Positions 59,226 through 64,000 of a stretch of DNA of 64,000 nucleotides are shown here, one piece after another; position 1 is the stretch's first letter, and each line of letters opens with the position of its first letter. Source of the DNA: DATBLE01 sp963841405 (GTDB taxonomy: Bacteria; Actinomycetota; Thermoleophilia; Gaiellales; Gaiellaceae); contig CAWJCM010000010.1 of the NCBI GenBank assembly GCA_963841405.1, forward strand, positions 5,626 to 69,625. The letters run 5' to 3'. Below the pieces are notes generated by a model. It searched no databases. It was not told the DNA's origin and saw nothing but the letters and a program-made list of their open reading frames with translations. Position numbers and translations under genes: made by a program.

Positions 59226-60635
59226 CTACAGGTTGACGTGGACGGAGAACAGGCGGCGGGTGGAGATGCCGCCGAGCACGTTCTCGCCCGACTTGCGCGC
59301 CCGGGCGAAGATCGCGATCAACTGCTGCTTCGAGCTGACCGGGAAGCCGGACAGCATCCGGAAGTGGAGATCTGCCCAGCCCTGGCTGTTCGTGCGTTGC
59401 TCGGCAGGGATCGTCAGCTGGTTGAAAGGAACGGCCGTCGCGTAGACAAGCGCGCCCTGCACCGAACGACCGCCACAGGCGACCACGTGGTAGCGAACGA
59501 CCAGCTCGCGCGTCCCGCCGCGGACAACCGACGGATTCGTGGTCTGGCGGTCGATCAGCAGCCGCGCAGGCGATCCGATCCGGGCGACGTCGACGGTGCC
59601 GCTGCCGGCCGGGCAGCCGGCCGCGGCCGGCGGAGGAGCCGGCGTACCGCCGACGACCTGGGTCGGCGCCGAGGTTGCCGGCGTCGAGCCGCCCGCGTTC
59701 GACGCGGTGACCCGCGCACGGATCCTGTGCCCCACCGAAGCAGGCAACACCCGCCAGGTCAGCCCGACCGCCCCCGCGATCACGGCGCAGCCGTTGCCGT
59801 TAGCGTCGCAACGAAGCCACTGGTAGCGGTAGCTGGTCGGCGACTCCTTCCATTCCCCGATCTTCAGGGTAAGCACCTGGCCGACCGCCGCCGTCCCCGA
59901 GATCGTCGGCGCCGACTTGTTCACCGGCGCCTTGGCCGACGAACCGATCACCGCGGTCGGCACCGAGGTCACGGTGGTGTTGCCACTCGAGTTCCTGGCC
60001 TCGACCCTGAACCGGATCGTGTGGCCGACATCCGCCGAGGTCAGCGTGTAGTTCTGCCCGGCGGCGTTGCCGATCGTCGAGCAGTTGCCGCCGTTCTTGT
60101 CGCACCGCAACCAGGAGTCGTTGAAGTCGGTGACCGACCCGCTCCAATTGCCATGGTCACCGTGGAGCTTCTGCCCCTGCTCCGGCTTCCCCGAGATCGT
60201 CGGCGGCGACGTGTTCTGCGGCGCCCCCCCAGCAACAACAGCCGTCGGCACCGAGGTTGCCGCCGTGCTGCCGTCACCGTTCTTCGCCACGACCTCCAAC
60301 CGGATCGTGTGGTCGACGTCGTCCCCGCTCAAGGTGTAGGTCGCGTCGTGGGCGCCGTCGATGCCCGAGCAGTTGTTGCCACTGTCATTGCAACGCTGCC
60401 AGTTGTAGTCGTACTCGGTCGGAGCGCCGCTCCAGTTCCCCCGGTCGCCGTTCAGAACCTGACCCTGTTTCGGCGTTCCCGAGATCGTCGGCAAAGAGAG
60501 GTTCCCCGGCGCGTCCTTGCTTGCCGCAGCACCCGCTCCGGCCAGCACGCCGACGCCGACGACCAGGACGAGTGTGGCGCCCACACCCAATGCCGCCCCG
60601 AAGAGCGTCCACCGTTTCCTCGAAGAACGAGACAT
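59226..60635 (-). CDS. Secreted multi-Ig-repeat protein
   Basis: 469 residues. Signal segment (LFGAALGVGATLVLVVGVGVL), then three repeats of about 90-95 residues opening with PTISGTP/PTISGKP/PTISGTA and containing a GNWSG/GEW, W.RC....G.C..I pattern with paired cysteines (NSGNNCSGI-type), and a C-terminal Ig/transthyretin-like domain. Such repeats are abundant in Thermoleophilia surface proteins; likely adhesion or cell-surface role, inferred. ATG preceded by AGGAGTGAG. Confidence 0.78.
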   Translation of the reverse strand: MSRSSRKRWTLFGAALGVGATLVLVVGVGVLAGAGAAASKDAPGNLSLPTISGTPKQGQVLNGDRGNWSGAPTEYDYNWQRCNDSGNNCSGIDGAHDATYTLSGDDVDHTIRLEVVAKNGDGSTAATSVPTAVVAGGAPQNTSPPTISGKPEQGQKLHGDHGNWSGSVTDFNDSWLRCDKNGGNCSTIGNAAGQNYTLTSADVGHTIRFRVEARNSSGNTTVTSVPTAVIGSSAKAPVNKSAPTISGTAAVGQVLTLKIGEWKESPTSYRYQWLRCDANGNGCAVIAGAVGLTWRVLPASVGHRIRARVTASNAGGSTPATSAPTQVVGGTPAPPPAAAGCPAGSGTVDVARIGSPARLLIDRQTTNPSVVRGGTRELVVRYHVVACGGRSVQGALVYATAVPFNQLTIPAEQRTNSQGWADLHFRMLSGFPVSSKQQLIAIFARARKSGENVLGGISTRRLFSVHVNL

Positions 60636-60704
60636 ATCTCTCACTCCTTCGTTCGTCAGGTGCGCTGCTCGCGCACCACCCGCGCAGGCGGGGTTGCATT
60701 GTCG

Positions 60705-60720
60705 TTTGAGATCAATCAAA
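60705..60720. promoter_or_regulatory. Candidate MarR operator in divergent promoter region
   Basis: TTTGA-GATCAA-TCAAA, a 5-bp perfect inverted repeat with six-base spacer, between the Ig-repeat gene and the marR gene. The MarR protein most likely binds here; unproven. Confidence 0.4.
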
Positions 60721-60796
60721 GCGTGATATACCACACTATGTGAACTTGAAACCCGTCTTCGACTATCCAGCCGTCGCCTTCGAAGGAGACACATCG

Positions 60797-61264
60797 ATGG
60801 AAGAGAACATGCGACCCGGCCTTCCGGCAGAGGAATACCGGCGTGCCGCCGAGCTGCGCCGTGCCCTCCGCGGCTTCCTTCGTCGAACCGAGAGGGTGTC
60901 ACGCGCGCACGGGCTGACGGCGGAGCGCTACGAGCTGCTGCTCTCGATCAAGACCGAGAGCGGCCAGGGACCCGGGGTGACGGTCACCAGCCTGTGCCAG
61001 TCTCTGATGCTCGGTCAGAGCGCCGTGACGCAGCTGGTCCGCCGGGTCGAGAACCTCGGTCTCGTCCACCGCGAGCTTTCGTCTCGCGACGCGCGTGTCC
61101 GGTACCTGCATCTCACTCCCGAGGGCGAGCGCCGACTCGCCGGTGTGGTCGCGGAGCTCGGGCCGGAACGCGATCATCTCGCCGCCGTCATGTGGTCGGC
61201 GCCGCCGCCACGAGCCTCGGGGACGAAGCGCCGCGGCAAGTCGAAGGACACCGCCCATCAGTGA
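60797..61264 (+). CDS. MarR-family transcriptional regulator
   Basis: 155 residues: winged helix with VTVTSLCQSLMLGQSAVTQL and the wing SSRDARVRYLHLTPEG. ATG 60797 chosen for AAGGAG nine bases upstream over the earlier in-frame GTG-region start. Divergent from the Ig-repeat secreted gene with a shared AT-richer region, so autoregulation and control of that gene are plausible. Confidence 0.88.
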   Translation: MEENMRPGLPAEEYRRAAELRRALRGFLRRTERVSRAHGLTAERYELLLSIKTESGQGPGVTVTSLCQSLMLGQSAVTQLVRRVENLGLVHRELSSRDARVRYLHLTPEGERRLAGVVAELGPERDHLAAVMWSAPPPRASGTKRRGKSKDTAHQ

Positions 61265-61447
61265 GCTGCGAGGCTCGCCCAAGTCTGAAACTCGCGCTCG
61301 GCCCGTGCGCGCCGTCCGAGCGCTGAAGCGGCTGCTCCTCGTCGGCGGATGCATCTGGCTTTGAGTGTCGCCGGGCGCGGCCCCCGCGAGGCGCCCCGCG
61401 AAACCCGTCGAGCAGCGGGCGGTCACTCGCTCCCTTCGTTCCGGACG

Positions 61448-61525
61448 GTCGCCGCCGAAGACGTCGTTGACGAAGACGTCGAGCGGCCCCTGCTCGCGCT
61501 CGATGGCGTAGGCGAGCGCCTTGAC
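61448..61525 (-). pseudogene. Remnant of a short-chain dehydrogenase
   Basis: About 26 codons read VKALAYAIEREQGPLDVF and VNDVFGGD, matching the central NNAG-like region of SDR enzymes. No Rossmann start or YxxxK precedes or follows in frame. Lies in the otherwise gene-free stretch 61265-61678. Confidence 0.4.
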
Positions 61526-61678
61526 TCGTTTTCGTAGAGATGTTCACCCAAGGTCGCCTCGCAGCCGCGACCCGGGCGCTCAGGGAACAACCCCGAACAC
61601 CGGCGCTGGGGAAGATCGTGTGTGACGACCGGCGTGGCTGTAGTGTCCAGCCTTCCACCACCGTACGAGAGGGTTCAG

Positions 61679-61960
61679 ATGGCCATCGGCATCCGCATCA
61701 AGCTCCCGGGGATCACGCAGGAGCAGTTCGAAACCGCGCACGACCACATCAATGCGACCCGGGCCGCTCCGAAGGGGCTCATCTTCCATGCGTCTGGTCC
61801 GATCGACGGCGGCTGGGGCATCATCGACTTCTGGGAGTCGCGCGAGGACTTCGACGCCTTCCAGTCCCGGATTCCGGAGGGAATGGCAGCGGCGGGCATC
61901 ACCCCACAGGGGCCTCCCGACATCAAGGAGTTCGCGGTTCACGAGACCATCCAGCCCTAG
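61679..61960 (+). CDS. Dimeric alpha/beta-barrel protein, paralogue 2
   Basis: 93 residues: IKLPGITQEQFETAHDHINA, GLIFHASGPIDGGWGIIDFWES and FDAFQSRIPEGMAA. Paralogue of the protein at 57617. ATG 61679 chosen for the conserved start. Function unknown. Confidence 0.75.
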   Translation: MAIGIRIKLPGITQEQFETAHDHINATRAAPKGLIFHASGPIDGGWGIIDFWESREDFDAFQSRIPEGMAAAGITPQGPPDIKEFAVHETIQP

Positions 61961-62349
61961 ACGACGACTCCGGGCCGCGCTGTTTGAAGGTGCTCGGCAT
62001 GGATCCGGGGCACACCGTTAGGTTCGCTCCGACTGCTCGAAGATGCCCGCGATCAGCCCCGGCAGGCTCCGCCTCGATCAGCCGGAAGCGCATCACGACC
62101 GATCGGTCTCCTGGCAAAGAAAGTCGCCGCTCGATACGCGCGGCCGCTCACCCGGTACAACCGACGAACAAGCCTAGGACGAGGGGAAACGTTCGTCCAC
62201 CAGTTGGACGATCGCAGTCTCGCACCTGACGGTCAGCCGATCACGAGCCTGCTGAAGTGGCGCCGGCGACCCTGACCGGGCAAGGGACATTTCTGAGCAC
62301 TCGGGCAGGCGAGTGGGCTTGACGTGGAATCCCGTCGCTCAGCTGCGGT
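61961..62349. other. Gene-free stretch
   Basis: No credible coding region, RNA gene or strong hairpin seen. Codon pattern typical of coding DNA is absent in all frames. Confidence 0.5.
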
Positions 62350-62886
62350 CTACGCCGACGGCGGCGGTCCGGGGGGGCCGAGGATCTCGATCCCATGCCT
62401 GGCCGCGATCGCAGAGATTGCAGCGATGTCGGGGGGCGCGTCGGACGGCGGGGGCAGGGTCCGAGCCGCCGCGGGTTCGCCCACCTCGGCGACGAACTGG
62501 TCGAATCCTCCGGGCTCGGTGAACAGTAAATAGCGGGCCGGGGCCTGCGATCCGACCACGAAGGTGTGCGGGACGTTCCGGGGACCGAAGGCGAACGATC
62601 CCTGTTTCGCCTGAATGACGGAGTCCCCGACGTAGAAGGTCATTTCGCCCTCAAGGACGTAGAACGACTCGTCCTGGTCGCGATGCACGTGGTAGGGCGG
62701 CCCGCCACCTGCTGGGGTGACGAACTCGAGGAGCGCGCAGCTCCCCCGGGTCTCGTCATTTCCCATCTTGACCGTCGCCAGTTGGCCCATGAACCACGTC
62801 GCTTCACCATCGCCCGCGTCGAGCCCAAAGCCGGAGCCGGCCTTCTCGGTCGTGCCCGTCACGAGGCCCTCCTCGGTCGTCGGCAC
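62350..62886 (-). CDS. Cupin-domain protein
   Basis: 178 residues from GTG 62886. Motif 1 GGPPYHVHRDQDESFYVLEGE (two His plus Glu metal ligands), motif 2 FAFGPRNVPHTFVVG. Quercetinase/oxalate-decarboxylase-like barrel, substrate unknown. An upstream GTG at 62946 would add 20 unconserved residues. Confidence 0.8.
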   Translation of the reverse strand: MPTTEEGLVTGTTEKAGSGFGLDAGDGEATWFMGQLATVKMGNDETRGSCALLEFVTPAGGGPPYHVHRDQDESFYVLEGEMTFYVGDSVIQAKQGSFAFGPRNVPHTFVVGSQAPARYLLFTEPGGFDQFVAEVGEPAAARTLPPPSDAPPDIAAISAIAARHGIEILGPPGPPPSA

Positions 62887-63039
62887 GACCCAACGCCGTG
62901 CGCGACGACAGTCTAATCCTTGATCGTCGCGACCGACGAGGCTCACGATCGTCTACCCAAGGCCTCCGCTCATGTGACATTCCCGAACACTGACCCACCA
63001 GCGCGTCGCCACGCCGCCCACGTGGAAGCATGAGTCGCG

Positions 63040-63588
63040 ATGAGGGCGGTCGAGCTCGTCTTCGCCTTCGGATGGGCGGCGTTCTGGCTGTACTGGCTCG
63101 TGGCGGCCCTTTCGATGAAGAAGGGCCGCGTGCCGTGGTCCCGCGAGCTGCGTATCAGGGCGGTGATCGTTGTCGTCGTGATCCTCTTGATTCGCCTGGG
63201 AGTGTTGCGCGGCCACGGCCTCAACACCGATCCGTGGCACGCTGGAATCGGGCTCGTCCTCTTCACCCTGGGGTTGGGGTTCGCGATCTGGGCCCGCATG
63301 CACCTCGGGCGCAACTGGGGCACCCCGATGACGCGGAAGGACGAGCCAGAGCTGGTGATGAGCGGCCCCTACCACCTGGTTCGCCACCCGATCTATTCGG
63401 GCATCCTGGTCGCGGGCGTCGGTACCGCGGTCGCGCTTAGCTGGCTGTGGCTGCCTGCCGTGGTCCTGGCTGGCGTCTACTTCCTGTACAGCGCAACGGT
63501 CGAGGAGCGCTTCATGACCGAGCAGTTCCCGGACAACTACCCGCCGTACAAGCGCTCGACGAAGATGCTCGTGCCCTTCATCTTCTGA
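63040..63588 (+). CDS. Isoprenylcysteine carboxyl methyltransferase (ICMT) family protein
   Basis: 182 residues, four or five membrane helices. C-terminal SAM-binding part: GPYHLVRHPIYSGILVAGVG ... EERFMTEQFPDNYPPYKRS, the family signature with the RHPxYxG and E-E-x5-F motifs. Bacterial members methylate unknown lipids or peptides. Confidence 0.88.
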   Translation: MRAVELVFAFGWAAFWLYWLVAALSMKKGRVPWSRELRIRAVIVVVVILLIRLGVLRGHGLNTDPWHAGIGLVLFTLGLGFAIWARMHLGRNWGTPMTRKDEPELVMSGPYHLVRHPIYSGILVAGVGTAVALSWLWLPAVVLAGVYFLYSATVEERFMTEQFPDNYPPYKRSTKMLVPFIF

Positions 63589-63646
63589 CCTGGAGCCGCG
63601 GAAGCGGCTCATTCGCTCGTCCTCCCGAGATGCGAGAATCGCGTCC

Positions 63647-63862
63647 ATGCCCGAGGCGCAGCTCAAGGACTCTCGCTCAGGGCTCGCACCCGCCACCGTG
63701 GGCTGGTTCGTCGTGAACGTGCACGATGCCGAGTGGTGGTTCGCGGACAGCAGGGGCGCGAGGTGCGCCTTCGAGAACGAGTACGGCGACCAGCCGGCGG
63801 AGGGCTCGGCCGCGAAGCTGGGAGTTTGCGCGCCAGTTGCGCGCCAGTGCGCGCCCGTTTGA
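63647..63862 (+). pseudogene. Truncated cupin protein
   Basis: 71 codons. First about 47 match the N-terminus of an actinobacterial cupin family (GLAPATVGWFVVNVHDAEWW), which normally runs on to metal-binding YHxE motifs. Here the sequence changes into unrelated low-complexity codons (VCAPVARQCAPV) and stops, so the metal site is missing. Confidence 0.65.
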
Positions 63863-63955
63863 GGCGGGTTCCAGCGGTCTCAGGCGGATACGCACCGCCA
63901 GCCTGGCACGGCCGCAGGTCGCTTCGCTACGCGGAAAACGGCCTGATCAGGGCTA

Positions 63956-64000
63956 CAGGGGCGGAGGGACTCGAACCCCCGACCTACGGTTTTGGAGACC
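63956..64000 (-). tRNA. tRNA-Trp (CCA), cut by window edge
   Basis: Minus strand from the edge: anticodon loop CTCCAAA (CCA), variable loop, T-arm with GGTTCGAGTCC, acceptor 3' strand CGCCCCT and G discriminator. The 5' half lies outside the window. Confidence 0.9.

Overview
The window is 64 kb of high-GC, gene-dense bacterial DNA. Gene content points to an actinobacterium, most likely of class Thermoleophilia (Gaiellales/Solirubrobacterales type). The evidence is GTG/TTG starts, long chains of ATGA/GTGA start-stop overlaps, a CGNR zinc-finger protein, a DUF6458 membrane protein, a UdgX uracil-binding protein, zinc-ribbon/cyclase/AAA signalling giants and secreted multi-Ig proteins. The taxonomic call is inference; no rRNA gene is present.

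Layout. 1-4 kb (minus): amino-acid metabolism (truncated ilvE, a YbaK-type deacylase, serA, a class V aminotransferase). 4-7.4 kb (plus): a MacB-like ABC exporter. 7.5-11.1 kb: YqgE, then a decayed cyclase/AAA gene. 11.1-15.6 kb (minus): a tightly coupled five-gene operon of unknown pathway (NIPSNAP, SDR, cupin, ThDP enzyme, PLP decarboxylase). 15.6-21 kb (plus): a methyltransferase, then a giant FtsX-type permease with a fused double ATPase carrying two frameshifts. 21-27.2 kb (minus): gatC, gatA, gatB, a 79-residue unknown, a succinate-semialdehyde-type dehydrogenase, cspA and folD. 27.2-38.2 kb: PASTA protein, DUF6458, CGNR, tRNA-Cys, udgX, a secreted hydrolase-like protein, a 2OG oxygenase, a second (intact) cyclase/AAA protein, and a VOC/DUF5519 pair behind a MerR-type promoter.

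38.4-49.1 kb is the most striking part. A 43-bp exact direct repeat of the 3' half of tRNA-Gly(GCC) brackets a 10.7-kb block whose only genes are one nine-gene minus-strand operon: TIM-barrel isomerase, split transketolase, FGGY kinase, SorC-type regulator, DUF2291 lipoprotein-like protein and an RbsABC-type transporter. The enzyme set matches the described non-oxidative D-apiose pathway (isomerase, kinase, two-subunit transketolase). The block looks like a sugar-catabolism genomic island. Next to its distal end is a phased array of GTTCGC/GCGAAC hexamers, and related ~34-nt sequences lie inside both ends, as expected of recombinase accessory sites. No integrase gene is seen.

49.2-64 kb: RNase HI-like protein, MshEN-domain protein, DUF2442/DUF4160 pair, P-loop kinase, ALDH7-type dehydrogenase, EF-G-like GTPase, FliA/WhiG-type sigma factor, secreted proteins, a MarR regulator divergent from an Ig-repeat secreted protein, dimeric-barrel paralogues, a cupin, an ICMT-type methyltransferase, a truncated cupin and the start of tRNA-Trp. 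A family of intergenic hairpins (consensus GGGGGAACC-N3-GGTTCCCCC) recurs just downstream of stop codons at four places, twice accompanied by a 33-nt CCGCCGCCGCGACCGAC-type repeat, which also occurs once alone.
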